Program-made: the position numbers and the translations under genes
Assembly (NCBI GenBank): GCA_900538575.1
Contig: UPZA01000003.1
Span: forward strand, 124,001-188,000
Origin: an uncultured Ruminococcus sp.
Lineage (GTDB): Bacteria; Bacillota; Clostridia; Oscillospirales; Ruminococcaceae
Reading direction: 5' to 3'
Length of the DNA stretch: 64,000 nucleotides
Notes under the pieces: model-generated
Databases searched by the model: none
What the model saw: the letters and a program-made list of their open reading frames with translations, nothing else
What the model was told of the DNA's origin: nothing
In this document: positions 25,621-34,697 of the stretch, piece after piece
Layout: every line of letters starts with the position of its first letter
Position numbering within the stretch: the first letter of the stretch is position 1

Positions 25621-26964
25621 ATGTCTATTAAAATCGGACTTGTTTCACTGGGCTGTTCGAAAAATCTTGTGGATTCGGAAAGAATGCTATATAAAATACG
25701 TGAGAGAGGCTATGAGCTTGTGACTGAACCGGGTCTATCCGATATAGCCGTTGTGAATACCTGCGGGTTTATCCAATCGGCTAAGGAAGAAGCAATTGAA
25801 ACTATCCTTGAGCTGGGTAAGCTAAAGGAAGAGGGTACAATCAAGAAAATTATAATCACCGGATGTCTTTCAGAAAGATACCGTCAGGAAGCCGCCGAGC
25901 TTTTTCCTGAGGCAGACGCTGTCATCGGAATCGGAAATCAGGAGGACATAATCGACGTTATAGATCATGTTCTGGCAAACGAACGTGTAGTAAGCTTTGA
26001 AAAAAAAGAAAAGCTGCCGGTTACCGGCGGACGTATAATCTCGACGCTCTCCTTTTTCGCTTATCTTAAAATTGCCGAAGGCTGCGATAACTGCTGCTCC
26101 TATTGCGCTATTCCTAAAATCAGGGGACGTTTCAGAAGCGCGCCTATGGAGGACGTTATTAAAGAAGCCGAATGGCTTGCTGAAAACGGCGTCACAGAGC
26201 TTATAGTCATCGCTCAGGATACAACCCGCTACGGAGAAGATCTTTACGGAGCTTCAAAGCTTCCGGAGCTTCTCGAAATGCTTTGCGGCATTAACGGCTT
26301 TAAATGGATCCGAGTGCTTTACTGTTATCCCGAAAGAATAACCGATAAGCTTCTTGACGTTATCGCAAAGCAGCCTAAAATAGTTAAATATCTGGATATA
26401 CCCATACAGCATTGCAGCGGCGAGGTTCTTAAAAATATGAACCGCTGCGGCGACCAAGCGCAGCTAAAAGCCCTGATTACTAAAATAAGAGATAAGGTTC
26501 CGAAAATTGTTCTGAGAACAACGCTGATTACTGGCTTTCCCGGGGAAACGGAAGAACAGTTTAACGAACTGGCAGAATTTGTAAAAATAATTGAATTCGA
26601 TAGACTGGGGTGCTTTCCTTATTCTCAGGAGGACGGAACCGTCGCAGGAAAAATGGATAATCAGGTGGACGACGATATAAAGGCGCACCGTGCCGATATA
26701 ATTATGGAACAGCAGCAGTTAATACACCGCAGAAAAAATGAAGCGTGCATGGGAAAGACCTTTGAGGCGGTTGTCGAGGGCTTTGATAAGTGGGCGGAAT
26801 GCTATTTCGGCAGAACTGAATCCGACGCTCCCGATATTGACGGCAAAGTATTTTTCGCAGGGACCGACAAGCTTCGAGTCGGACAATATGTTAATATTAG
26901 GATTACTGATACACTGGATTATGACTTGATTGGAGAGGTGATTACTGATGAATCTGCCGAATAA
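25621..26964 (+). CDS. rimO: ribosomal protein S12 methylthiotransferase RimO
   Basis: Radical-SAM enzyme that adds a methylthio group to an Asp of ribosomal protein S12. The N-terminal MTTase domain begins with LVSLGCSKNLVDSERM, the RimO signature, followed by NTCGFI and GCLSERY, which supply the cluster Cys residues. The radical-SAM CxxxCxxC is CDNCCSYC near residue 158. A TRAM domain forms the last 60 residues. It has AGGAG upstream and overlaps pgsA by 17 bases. Confidence 0.95.
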   Translation: MSIKIGLVSLGCSKNLVDSERMLYKIRERGYELVTEPGLSDIAVVNTCGFIQSAKEEAIETILELGKLKEEGTIKKIIITGCLSERYRQEAAELFPEADAVIGIGNQEDIIDVIDHVLANERVVSFEKKEKLPVTGGRIISTLSFFAYLKIAEGCDNCCSYCAIPKIRGRFRSAPMEDVIKEAEWLAENGVTELIVIAQDTTRYGEDLYGASKLPELLEMLCGINGFKWIRVLYCYPERITDKLLDVIAKQPKIVKYLDIPIQHCSGEVLKNMNRCGDQAQLKALITKIRDKVPKIVLRTTLITGFPGETEEQFNELAEFVKIIEFDRLGCFPYSQEDGTVAGKMDNQVDDDIKAHRADIIMEQQQLIHRRKNEACMGKTFEAVVEGFDKWAECYFGRTESDAPDIDGKVFFAGTDKLRVGQYVNIRITDTLDYDLIGEVITDESAE

Positions 26965-27535
26965 GCTTACACTTCTAAGAGCGGTTCTTGTACCGGTTTT
27001 TCTGCTCCTGTTATTTTTAAATATAATACCCGTACACTATACTCTGGCTCTTGTTGTATTTGCCGTGGCCTCGATAACCGACGCTCTTGACGGTCATATA
27101 GCAAGAAAGAATAACCTGGTTACCAATTTCGGTAAATTTCTTGATCCACTTGCGGATAAGGTTCTGGTAGTTTCGGCTCTTATTGCTTTTATAGAGCTTG
27201 ATATAATAAGCTCTATACCGGTAATCATTATAGTGGCAAGAGAATTCATGGTATCAGGATTAAGACTTCTTGCGGCCGGCAGCGGAATCGTAGTGGCCGC
27301 CGGTTTTTCAGGAAAGCTTAAAACTGCCTTTACTATGATAACAATTATCGCTATACTTATAAACCTTGCAATTTCCAGAGATTACGGCTGGTTCGGTTTT
27401 GCATTCGCAGACAGCTTCAAGCAGTGTGCGGATATTATAATACAAATACTGATCTGGGTTTCCGCCGCACTGACGGTTGTATCAGGCTGTATATATCTAA
27501 AGGGCTACTGGAACCTTATAGATTCTGATAAGTAA
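26948..27535 (+). CDS. pgsA: CDP-diacylglycerol-glycerol-3-phosphate phosphatidyltransferase
   Basis: Makes phosphatidylglycerophosphate, precursor of phosphatidylglycerol and cardiolipin. The 195-residue membrane protein starts NLPNKLTLLRAVLVPVF and has the CDP-alcohol phosphotransferase motif, with the conserved Asp, Gly, Ala, Arg and Asp residues of DALDGHIARK and GKFLDPLADK. Four to five membrane helices are visible. It overlaps rimO and ends at a terminator, closing the yqhQ-prmC-recA-recX-rimO-pgsA run. Confidence 0.95.
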   Translation: MNLPNKLTLLRAVLVPVFLLLLFLNIIPVHYTLALVVFAVASITDALDGHIARKNNLVTNFGKFLDPLADKVLVVSALIAFIELDIISSIPVIIIVAREFMVSGLRLLAAGSGIVVAAGFSGKLKTAFTMITIIAILINLAISRDYGWFGFAFADSFKQCADIIIQILIWVSAALTVVSGCIYLKGYWNLIDSDK

Positions 27536-27537
27536 AA

Positions 27538-27582
27538 AATTTCGTATTGCTATAAAAGGCAGTACGAAATTTTTATTTTTTT
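27538..27582 (+). terminator. terminator after pgsA
   Basis: AATTTCGTA-TTGC and GCAG-TACGAAATT pair with a small internal mismatch, followed by a T-rich run (TTTTTATTTTTTT). Confidence 0.88.
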
Positions 27583-27591
27583 GCTAAAATA

Positions 27592-27620
27592 TTGACATTT
27601 ATGGGAACTTGAATTATAAT
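27592..27620 (+). promoter_or_regulatory. promoter of the acyltransferase gene
   Basis: Perfect sigma-A promoter: TTGACA, 17 bases, TATAAT. Confidence 0.9.
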
Positions 27621-27654
27621 TTTAATATATTATATTTATGAGGAGGGATTTAAT

Positions 27655-28833
27655 TTGGGAAATAATAATAAGCTCAGCGGTATCGTCGGCTTTATATTCA
27701 ACACGAGAGGACTAAAAAAACGAGATTTTGGTATAGACTTTATAAAGTCTATTGCCGCACTGTTCGTATTAAGCGTTCATTTTTTTCTTAAAAACGGTTA
27801 CTATAATATTCCGATGACCGAAAGGAATATTATGATTCCTACCGCATTTAGATGGATATTTTTTACAGGGGTTCCGCTTTTTATTATTTCAACCGGATAT
27901 TTAAAAAGAAAATCCAAGTTCAACGGTCTGCATTATGTTAAAATAACGCCGATTATAGTAACGACTATACTTGTAGGCGTAATAACGGTATTATATAAAA
28001 TCCTGTTTTTGGGAGAATCGAATCCTCTGTTTATTTGGGCGCGATCTATATGGGCATGCGAACAGCCCGGCTACGGTTGGTATGTTAATATGTATCTATG
28101 TCTTGCTTTAATCATGCCGTTTTTGATCTATGCATGGAATGCGATTGAAAGTCCTCGAAAAAAACAGATGACGATTATCGTTTTTGCAATCCTGACCGCT
28201 CTACCTCAAACCATTAACAGATGGCCGGTTATGGACACAAATCTCGGGTTTACTCCCAACAGATGGACAACCTGCTATGCTATTACATATTTTCTTATCG
28301 GCGCCTATATAGGCGAATACAGACCTAAAATAAAAAAATGGGTATTAGGACTGCTATTTGCATGCTGTATCGCCTATCAGACCATCAAGACCTACATTAC
28401 AGCTAACGGAGAAAATTTCTATAATGGAGTCTGCGCAGATTATGAGGATCTTATAACAGTTTTAACCGGAACCATTTTATTCTTACTTATTTATGATATA
28501 AACGTTAAGAATTTACCGGTCAGAGCAATTTTTGCGAGCATTTCCAGCGTTACCCTCGGACTTTATCTTCTTTCATGGATCGGAGATAACGAAATATATC
28601 CTTATTTCAGCTATAAGGGCAGGTTAAGCAACGGAGTAAACGGCATGCTTGGAAGTTATTTTCTTATAGTCCCGTTAAATTTCACGTTATGCTATATAGG
28701 CGCAACAACTCTTAATATATTTACAAAGCTTATAACCTCTCCCATTATAAGGCTTGTTTCTCGAAGGACAAATAAACAGGACAACTTAAATAATCAAATA
28801 AATACTCCGGAAAAAGAAATTGTTACCGTTTAA
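27655..28833 (+). CDS. acyltransferase 3 family membrane protein
   Basis: A 392-residue integral membrane protein with about ten predicted helices. The first helix region DFIKSIAALFVLSVHFF, with its conserved His, is the hallmark of the acyltransferase 3 (OafA/WecH/Oat) family, whose members O-acetylate or O-acylate surface sugars. The start is TTG at 27655 after AGGAGGG. The acceptor is unknown, as no glycan gene cluster is beside it. DUF5131 and ArsC-like genes follow in the same direction with short gaps. Confidence 0.85.
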   Translation: MGNNNKLSGIVGFIFNTRGLKKRDFGIDFIKSIAALFVLSVHFFLKNGYYNIPMTERNIMIPTAFRWIFFTGVPLFIISTGYLKRKSKFNGLHYVKITPIIVTTILVGVITVLYKILFLGESNPLFIWARSIWACEQPGYGWYVNMYLCLALIMPFLIYAWNAIESPRKKQMTIIVFAILTALPQTINRWPVMDTNLGFTPNRWTTCYAITYFLIGAYIGEYRPKIKKWVLGLLFACCIAYQTIKTYITANGENFYNGVCADYEDLITVLTGTILFLLIYDINVKNLPVRAIFASISSVTLGLYLLSWIGDNEIYPYFSYKGRLSNGVNGMLGSYFLIVPLNFTLCYIGATTLNIFTKLITSPIIRLVSRRTNKQDNLNNQINTPEKEIVTV

Positions 28834-28845
28834 CGGGAGATTATA

Positions 28846-29721
28846 ATGCACAACATATGGAATCCATGGCATGGTTGTAAAAAAATCAGCGAGGGCTGCG
28901 AAAATTGCTATATGTATTATCTGGATCGCATGCGCGATAAAGACGGCTCTTATATATACCAGACAGGCAGCTTTTATTATCCCCTGAAAAAGGACCGTAA
29001 GGGGAATTACAAAATAAAAAGCGGGGAAACTATCAGCGTATGCATGACGTCCGATTTTTTCCTTGAAGAAGCGGACCGTTGGCGTAATGAAGCTTGGGAG
29101 ATAATGAAAATCCGCAGCGACGTCATATTTTATCTTCTGACAAAGCGTCCCCAGCGAGTAAAAAATTGTCTGCCGGAAAACTGGGGCGACGGCTGGGAAA
29201 ATATATTCTTTAATGTGACCTGTGAAAACCAGAAACGCGCCGACGAAAGAATACCCATATTGCTCGAACTTCCCTTTAAGCACAAGGGAATTATGTGCGC
29301 TCCGTTTATAGGCGGCGTTTCAATCGCCGAATATCTGAAATCGGGCAAAATAGAACAGGTGTCCTGCGGCGGAGAAAATTATGACGGCGCAAGGCCATGC
29401 AATTATGAATGGGTAAAGAATCTGCGGCGCGAATGTGAAAATTATGACGTTACATTCGCTTTTATTGAAACCGGAACAAAATTTATCAAGGACAGAAAGC
29501 TTTACACTCTTCCCAATAAGCGTCTGCAATCCATTATGGCCTATAAATCCGGAGCCTCATTTATAGGAAAACCCATAAGTTTCAAGCTGACTGACGGCTT
29601 TGGAACAGTTATTCCGGGCGACTTGCTTTATAAGCCGTATTTTTCTGATAACTGTATAGAATGTGCAAGCCGTCCGATATGCAACGGCTGCAGCGGCTGC
29701 GGAAAATGCAAGAAAAAATAA
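28846..29721 (+). CDS. DUF5131 (phage Gp37/Gp68-like) protein with Cys-rich tail
   Basis: A 291-residue protein. The start NIWNPWHGCKKISEGCENCYMYYLDR is the hallmark of the DUF5131 family, and its spaced cysteines (GCxxxxxGCxxCY) resemble a radical-SAM-like metal site. VCMTSDFFLEEAD, LLTKRPQR and VSCGGENYDGARPC are other conserved blocks. The last 25 residues add a dense cysteine cluster (positions about 268-287, CIECASRPICNGC then CSGCGKC) that could bind further metal. The function of this family is unknown; some members are in phages, but there are no phage genes here. It starts 13 bases after the acyltransferase gene. Confidence 0.88.
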   Translation: MHNIWNPWHGCKKISEGCENCYMYYLDRMRDKDGSYIYQTGSFYYPLKKDRKGNYKIKSGETISVCMTSDFFLEEADRWRNEAWEIMKIRSDVIFYLLTKRPQRVKNCLPENWGDGWENIFFNVTCENQKRADERIPILLELPFKHKGIMCAPFIGGVSIAEYLKSGKIEQVSCGGENYDGARPCNYEWVKNLRRECENYDVTFAFIETGTKFIKDRKLYTLPNKRLQSIMAYKSGASFIGKPISFKLTDGFGTVIPGDLLYKPYFSDNCIECASRPICNGCSGCGKCKKK

Positions 29722-29745
29722 TTTATTCATACGGAGGTTGATATT

Positions 29746-30093
29746 ATGCTGTTTATATGCTACCCTAAATGCACTACATGCCAAAAGGCAAGAAAATGGC
29801 TTGAAGCCAATGGAATATCTTATACGGAAAGAAACATCAAAGAACAGAATCCTACCGCGGAAGAACTTAAACAATGGCACAAAGCAAGCGGACTTCCGCT
29901 TAAAAGATTTTTCAACACCAGCGGTATTCTCTATAGGGATATGGGATTAAAGGATAAACTAAAGGATATGACAGAGGAAGAACAGATATGTCTTCTTTCG
30001 TCCGACGGTATGCTTGTTAAAAGACCGATTGCCGTAACAGACGAAACAGCGCTGGTAGGCTTTAGAGAAAGCGAATGGGAAAAACTATTATAA
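29746..30093 (+). CDS. ArsC/Spx/MgsR-family thioredoxin-fold protein
   Basis: A 115-residue protein with YPKCTTCQKARKWLEANG at the N-terminus, giving a CTTC redox motif, and a C-terminal LVKRPIAVTDETALVGFRESEWEKLL typical of the YffB/ArsC/Spx fold. Arsenate reductases keep one active Cys, while Spx-like regulators have CXXC and bind RNA polymerase. The CXXC and the short length favour a redox-active member of the broad family, and substrate cannot be told from sequence. It is the last gene of the acyltransferase-DUF5131 group. Confidence 0.85.
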   Translation: MLFICYPKCTTCQKARKWLEANGISYTERNIKEQNPTAEELKQWHKASGLPLKRFFNTSGILYRDMGLKDKLKDMTEEEQICLLSSDGMLVKRPIAVTDETALVGFRESEWEKLL

Positions 30094-30113
30094 ATTAAAT
30101 AAATCAAGGCATA

Positions 30114-30165
30114 AGAATCCCCTGCCGGATTGAACACATATAGTTCAATTCAGCAGGGGATTTTC
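30114..30165. terminator. bidirectional terminator between ArsC-like gene and metG
   Basis: AATCCCCTGC and GCAGGGGATT form a ten-base outer stem with an inner TTGAAC/GTTCAA stem. It lies between converging genes and has A-rich and T-rich flanks. Confidence 0.85.
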
Positions 30166-30168
30166 TGT

Positions 30169-32109
30169 TTATCTTATTTTTGTTCCTGCCGGGACTTCCT
30201 CGTCAAGAAAAACTACTTTGACGCCGCCGTCGGGCATATCTGACGCGCAAATCATACCCATGCTTTCTTCTCCGCAAAGCTTTGCGGGCTTTAAATTAGC
30301 AACAAGTATTACTGTTTTGCCGATAAGCTCCTCCGGTTTATAATATTCGGCAATTCCTGAAACAACCTGTCTGCCTCCCATACCGTCGTCCAACTGCAGC
30401 TTAAGAAGCTTTTTAGACTTTTTGACCTTTTCGCAGGCTATCACCTTAGCAGCCCTCAGCTCCGTTTTAAAAAACTCGTCTATAGATATTTCCGGTGCAA
30501 GCTCAATCTTAGCATTTTTCTTTTCCGCCTCTGCCATCTGCGCCTCGATAAGCTTATTCAATTCCTCTATTTCCTTTTCGGTATCTATACGCGGAAACAG
30601 CGCCTCTCCCTTTTTAACGGTAACGTTTTGAGGAAGAACATTAAATACTCCTGCATTTTCATATGAAACGGCATTTATGTCAGCGCCGATCTGCTCCCAA
30701 ACCTTTGGCATGGTCGCAGGCATAAACGGACTCAAAAGAGTTGAAATAATTCTGATTGATTCCAAAAGATTATAAAGAACCGATGAAAGTCTCGGTTTGT
30801 TAGATTCGTCCTTTGCAAGTACCCACGGCAGAGTCTCATCTATATATTTATTTGCGCGGGAAACCATTCTGAATATTTCAGATAAAGCATTCTGAAGCTG
30901 CGTCTTGTCCATGCATTCGTCCACTATCGAACGAAGCGAGCATGCCTGTTCAATAAGCTCGCTGTCAAATTCCCCTGATTGTCTTTCAGCAGGAAGAGTT
31001 CCGCCGAAATATTTGATAACCATTGCAACCGTTCTGGAAACCAGATTTCCAAGTCCGTTTGCAAGATCAGAATTTATACGGTTTATCATAATCTCGTTTG
31101 AAAAAGAGCTATCTGCTCCGAGAGCCATTTCTCTTAATATATGATAACGGATAGCGTCGGCTCCGTAGCGTTCTCCGAGAATAAACGGATCAACGACATT
31201 TCCCAGCGATTTGCTCATTTTCTGACCGTTAAACGTAATCCAGCCGTGAACCGCTAAGTGCTTAGGCAAAGGCAGCTCAAGAGCCATCAGCATTGCGGGC
31301 CAGATAATAGCATGAAAACGCATAATATCCTTAGCAACCATATGAATATCGGCAGGCCAGAATTTTTCAAATTCATCATAGGATTCATTCTTATAGCCCA
31401 GCGCAGAAATATAATTTGAAAGAGCGTCTATCCAAACATAAACGACATGATTTTCATCAAACGTAACAGGTATTCCCCATTTAAAGCTTGTTCTTGAAAC
31501 GCATAGATCCTCAAGACCAGGCTTAATAAAATTATTTACAAGCTCTAAGGCTCTTGTTTTTGGCTGAAGATAATCCGTTTCAGTAAGAAGCTTTTCGATT
31601 CTTTCGGCAAATGGAGACATTTTAAAGAAATAAGCCTCCTCCTTTGCCTCTATTACTTCTCTTCCGCAGTCGGGACATTTTCCGTCGGCAAGCTGAGAAT
31701 CAGTCCAAAAGCTTTCGCAGGGAGTACAGTATTTTCCCGAATATTCTCCCTTATAAATATACCCCTTATCATAAAGCTCCTTAAAAATCTTCTGTACCGT
31801 TTCAATATGATATTTATCGGTAGTTCTGATATATCTGTCATAGCTTATATTCATATAGCTCCAGAGCTTTTTGAACGTTTTTACTATGTTATCTACATAT
31901 TCCTTAGGAGTGATCCCCGCCTCGGCGGCTTTTTGTTCAATTTTCAGACCGTGCTCGTCCGTACCCGTAAGAAACATTACGTCAAAGCCCTGCATTCGTC
32001 TGTAACGGGCGATAGAATCGCAGGCAACCGTTGTATAGCAATGACCGATATGCGGATTTCCCGACGGATAATAAATCGGGGTAGTGATGTAAAAAGGTTT
32101 CTTAGACAT
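30169..32109 (-). CDS. metG: methionyl-tRNA synthetase
   Basis: Charges tRNA with methionine. The 646-residue protein has YYPSGNPHIGHCYTT (the HIGH motif), CTPCESFWTD with PDCGREV for the zinc knuckle, the KMSKS motif in GQKMSKSLGN, and a C-terminal EMAP/Trbp111 tRNA-binding domain (about 540-646, FFKTELRAAKVI...). ATG at 32109 is chosen over the longer upstream frame because AGGAGG lies ten bases before it and it gives the canonical start. It is transcribed from its own promoter. Confidence 0.97.
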   Translation of the reverse strand: MSKKPFYITTPIYYPSGNPHIGHCYTTVACDSIARYRRMQGFDVMFLTGTDEHGLKIEQKAAEAGITPKEYVDNIVKTFKKLWSYMNISYDRYIRTTDKYHIETVQKIFKELYDKGYIYKGEYSGKYCTPCESFWTDSQLADGKCPDCGREVIEAKEEAYFFKMSPFAERIEKLLTETDYLQPKTRALELVNNFIKPGLEDLCVSRTSFKWGIPVTFDENHVVYVWIDALSNYISALGYKNESYDEFEKFWPADIHMVAKDIMRFHAIIWPAMLMALELPLPKHLAVHGWITFNGQKMSKSLGNVVDPFILGERYGADAIRYHILREMALGADSSFSNEIMINRINSDLANGLGNLVSRTVAMVIKYFGGTLPAERQSGEFDSELIEQACSLRSIVDECMDKTQLQNALSEIFRMVSRANKYIDETLPWVLAKDESNKPRLSSVLYNLLESIRIISTLLSPFMPATMPKVWEQIGADINAVSYENAGVFNVLPQNVTVKKGEALFPRIDTEKEIEELNKLIEAQMAEAEKKNAKIELAPEISIDEFFKTELRAAKVIACEKVKKSKKLLKLQLDDGMGGRQVVSGIAEYYKPEELIGKTVILVANLKPAKLCGEESMGMICASDMPDGGVKVVFLDEEVPAGTKIR

Positions 32110-32139
32110 AATAGTTCCTCCTGATTTTATATATTTTTT

Positions 32140-32168
32140 ATTATACCGCAAATTACATAATTTGTCCA
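32140..32168 (-). promoter_or_regulatory. promoter of metG
   Basis: TGGACA, 17 bases, TATAAT on the minus strand, about 31 bases before the ATG. No T-box leader was recognised in the short untranslated region. Confidence 0.78.
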
Positions 32169-32245
32169 GTATTTCAGAAAGCAAAAAAATAAATGCGTCT
32201 TCCTTATCCGAAAGCCGCATAAAATCCATTAAGTATATTCCGCCG

Positions 32246-33193
32246 TTATTCCGCGTAATCCTTAAAGCTTATATTAAGATCAACATCGCCCTCTATTCCG
32301 GGAACGCTTCCCTCGCTTGTATACTGCCACATTGTAAAATCATAATAATATGTAGGCTCGGAATTATATTCGGCAAGCCAGAAATCATAATCAGTCAGCC
32401 TTTCAAGATCGAGCTTGAACATTGTCGTTTTCTTGTTCTGATAAATCATAGGCGTATATCCGGCGTCCCTGATCGCCTCGCAGAAGGCTACGCAGCAATC
32501 GGTAAGCACGTCCACCGGAACGTCGTCCGTTCTGGCCGTATCGTCGTATATTATTTCCCAGTCATAAACAACCGGATAATTAACGTCTAACCCATCAAGA
32601 CTGTCAATAACAATCTGAGCCTCTTCAAGAGCTTCGTCAACCGTTACGGCCTGAGAAAAAAAATAAACTCCCGCGTCAAGTCCGGCAGCTCTTGCGCCGT
32701 CTATATTCTGCCTGTAATTATCGTCAAGCTGAGCTTCTCCCGTTCCGTATCCGCGGAAGCCAAGACGGATCATTGCAAAATCAATTCCCGCCCTCTTAAC
32801 CTCATTCCAGTCTATATCGTCCTGATGTACTGAAACGTCCACGCCAAGATATGATTTTATCTGAGAATCCTCGACATAAAACATCCTTCCGTTTCTGGAT
32901 TTAAGATTACTCTTTTCCCGGGAAAACGCCGGAACGTTTTCAAGCGCCGGTATCCATATTTCTCCGAATGTACTGTCGTCCATTAGCACCTTTTTTCCGC
33001 TCAGATCATAATAATTTTTACTTACCCTTTCCTTTATATCCTCATAATCAACGGGATTATCAGAATCAGGTACAGAAGCCGCCGTTTCCACAGCGTTTCT
33101 TTTTTCAGGGTATAATCTGATAACCGCTGCAAGCAAAACCGCTATTATTACAAATTCAGCGGCAATAACGATATTCTTTACAAGAGATTTCAT
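32246..33193 (-). CDS. GH25 muramidase, membrane-anchored or secreted
   Basis: A 315-residue protein that should cut the MurNAc-GlcNAc bond of peptidoglycan. A single membrane helix near residues 8-26 can be a signal anchor. The GH25 domain (about 115-312) starts LGVDVSVHQDDIDWNEVK and has the catalytic acids in VVYDWEI, with DFWLAEYNSEP and FTMWQYTSEGSVPGIEGDVDLN at the end. A short linker between 30 and 110 is not recognised. It is one of two GH25 genes in the window, the other at 52768-53628 having a LysM domain. Confidence 0.9.
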   Translation of the reverse strand: MKSLVKNIVIAAEFVIIAVLLAAVIRLYPEKRNAVETAASVPDSDNPVDYEDIKERVSKNYYDLSGKKVLMDDSTFGEIWIPALENVPAFSREKSNLKSRNGRMFYVEDSQIKSYLGVDVSVHQDDIDWNEVKRAGIDFAMIRLGFRGYGTGEAQLDDNYRQNIDGARAAGLDAGVYFFSQAVTVDEALEEAQIVIDSLDGLDVNYPVVYDWEIIYDDTARTDDVPVDVLTDCCVAFCEAIRDAGYTPMIYQNKKTTMFKLDLERLTDYDFWLAEYNSEPTYYYDFTMWQYTSEGSVPGIEGDVDLNISFKDYAE

Positions 33194-33223
33194 AATGCCT
33201 CCTACTTCTGTCTTATTATAATC

Positions 33224-33252
33224 ATAATAACATAAACCGCGTTAATTGTAAA
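33224..33252 (-). promoter_or_regulatory. promoter of the GH25 gene at 32246-33193
   Basis: TTTACA, 17 bases, TATTAT on the minus strand, about 30 bases before the ATG. Confidence 0.65.
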
Positions 33253-33388
33253 TGGTAAAAGTTATATAATTTCCCGTAGTTTATACAAAAAACCTTATCT
33301 CTTTGTAATCTTAAACGTTTAAATTATAACATATGTTAAATATATCTCTGAATATTTGTGAATATCTGTTAAATTCAAATCAAACCAA

Positions 33389-33417
33389 TTGACATTTTAT
33401 AGATAAGCTGATATAAT
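33389..33417 (+). promoter_or_regulatory. promoter of the phosphoribosyltransferase-like gene
   Basis: Perfect sigma-A promoter: TTGACA, 17 bases, TATAAT, 36 bases before the GTG at 33454. Confidence 0.9.
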
Positions 33418-33453
33418 GTTATTAAATTAAATGAATACAGGAGGCAAGTTAAA

Positions 33454-34095
33454 GTGGAAACAAGATTACATGAAATAATTTCAAATTCCAACAAAAAAAT
33501 AAAAATCGGAGTAATACCCGGTCACTTTGCAACAAACCATTCGCATGTAAATTACTATATTGACATGACCGGTATCAAGACTCATCATAAAATCGCAAAG
33601 GAAACCGCCGCCGAGCTTGCTAAGGAATACATTTCAAGCACCTCGGTAGACACGATAATATGTCTGGAGGGAACCGAAATAATAGGCGCGTTCCTTGCAA
33701 GAGAGCTTGCCAAGGAAGGAAATTCTTCCCTCAACGGCGGCAATGATATCTGCGTAATAACACCTGAAACAAACGCAAACAATCAGCTTATTTTCCGCGA
33801 CAACCTACTTAAGGATATTTACAACAAGAATATTCTGCTTCTGATTTCCTCAGTATCAACCGGTAAAACCATAAACAGGTCTGTGGAATGCCTTAAATAT
33901 TATAACGGTCGTCTTGCCGGTATATCTGCGATATTCAGCGCGGTTGAGGATTATGAAGGCATCAGAATAAATTCTGTGTTTTCTCCTGACGATATACCGA
34001 GTTACGAATCTGTTTCATTCAATAAGTGTGAAATGTGCAGAAACGGACAGAAAATCGACGCTATTATCAACAGCAACGGTTATTCCAAAATCTGA
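33454..34095 (+). CDS. phosphoribosyltransferase-like protein (type I fold)
   Basis: A 213-residue protein that resembles orotate or related phosphoribosyltransferases: a hood-like start with GHFATNHSHVNYYIDM, then AKEYISSTSVDTIICLEGTEIIGAFLARELA, and the strand-loop ILLLISSVSTGKT in the place of the PRPP loop. The acidic pair normally found in that loop (DD in VVDDVxTTG) is replaced by SS, so catalysis is doubtful. A CEMC pair occurs near the end. The start is GTG after AGGAGG. It could be a binding protein or a divergent enzyme; I cannot name its substrate. Confidence 0.7.
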   Translation: METRLHEIISNSNKKIKIGVIPGHFATNHSHVNYYIDMTGIKTHHKIAKETAAELAKEYISSTSVDTIICLEGTEIIGAFLARELAKEGNSSLNGGNDICVITPETNANNQLIFRDNLLKDIYNKNILLLISSVSTGKTINRSVECLKYYNGRLAGISAIFSAVEDYEGIRINSVFSPDDIPSYESVSFNKCEMCRNGQKIDAIINSNGYSKI

Positions 34096-34108
34096 TTTAT
34101 AATTACGC

Positions 34109-34152
34109 TTTTCCCGTGAGTTTCATAATTTATATGCTAACTTACGGGAAAA
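34109..34152 (+). repeat. long stem-loop between the PRTase-like and DUF3783 genes
   Basis: TTTTCCCGTGAGTT and AACTTACGGGAAAA form a 14-base stem with one G-T pair. A short CTTTT follows, then the ribosome binding site of the next gene. It could be a weak terminator or a leader hairpin. Confidence 0.6.
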
Positions 34153-34174
34153 ACTTTTATAGGAGAGAATATAT

Positions 34175-34591
34175 ATGAAATCAAGGATAAATCCAAGGAT
34201 ATCTATACACCCGAAAATAATTGGCTATTGTATCGAAGAACGCAAAAAAAGTATTCTTATGACCGCGGCTTTGGAGCTTGACACAGATATAACCTTTATC
34301 AACGGCAGCAGCGCAAACGAAAAGGTAGCATACGTCGCCGCTATAAACGGCTATTCCAAATCTGAAGAAACCGTTGAAAATCCTCCGGAATGCGAGGTAC
34401 TGATAATGTCGGGCCTTAAAAACTCCGTTATTGACAGACTGCTTAGAATATTAAGAAATGAAAACGCTTCAATTGACCTGAAATGCACCGTTACTCCGTT
34501 TAATCAGGATTGGGAGCTTTACCGTCTAATTGAAGAGCTTAAAAGAGAGCATGAGTCGATGCACAAAATAAACGGCGGCAAAAACCTTTAA
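34175..34591 (+). CDS. DUF3783-domain protein
   Basis: A 138-residue cytosolic protein. The central and C-terminal part, with VLIMSGLKNSVIDRLLRILR, then IDLKCTVTPFNQDWELYRLIEELKREH, matches the DUF3783 family found in many Clostridia. No catalytic motif is known for the family. It follows the PRTase-like gene in the same direction across a strong hairpin. AGGAGAG is a good ribosome binding site. Function is unknown. Confidence 0.8.
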   Translation: MKSRINPRISIHPKIIGYCIEERKKSILMTAALELDTDITFINGSSANEKVAYVAAINGYSKSEETVENPPECEVLIMSGLKNSVIDRLLRILRNENASIDLKCTVTPFNQDWELYRLIEELKREHESMHKINGGKNL

Positions 34592-34697
34592 AAATATGAC
34601 GCCGCTGACAATATTATCCGTCTATGTCTTACGGCAGCAGAATGTAATAAAGTTTCACTGAAAAATCTGAAAACTATTCAGCGGAAGCTTTTTTATT

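Noticed and set aside
32110..32139. A T-box leader for metG
   Set aside because: The leader is only about 30 bases and has no T-box core sequence.
34634..34645. CGGCAGCAGAATG, similar to the leader element
   Set aside because: It has three extra bases, is not followed by a plus-strand gene, and lies at the 3' end of the SpoVB-like gene.
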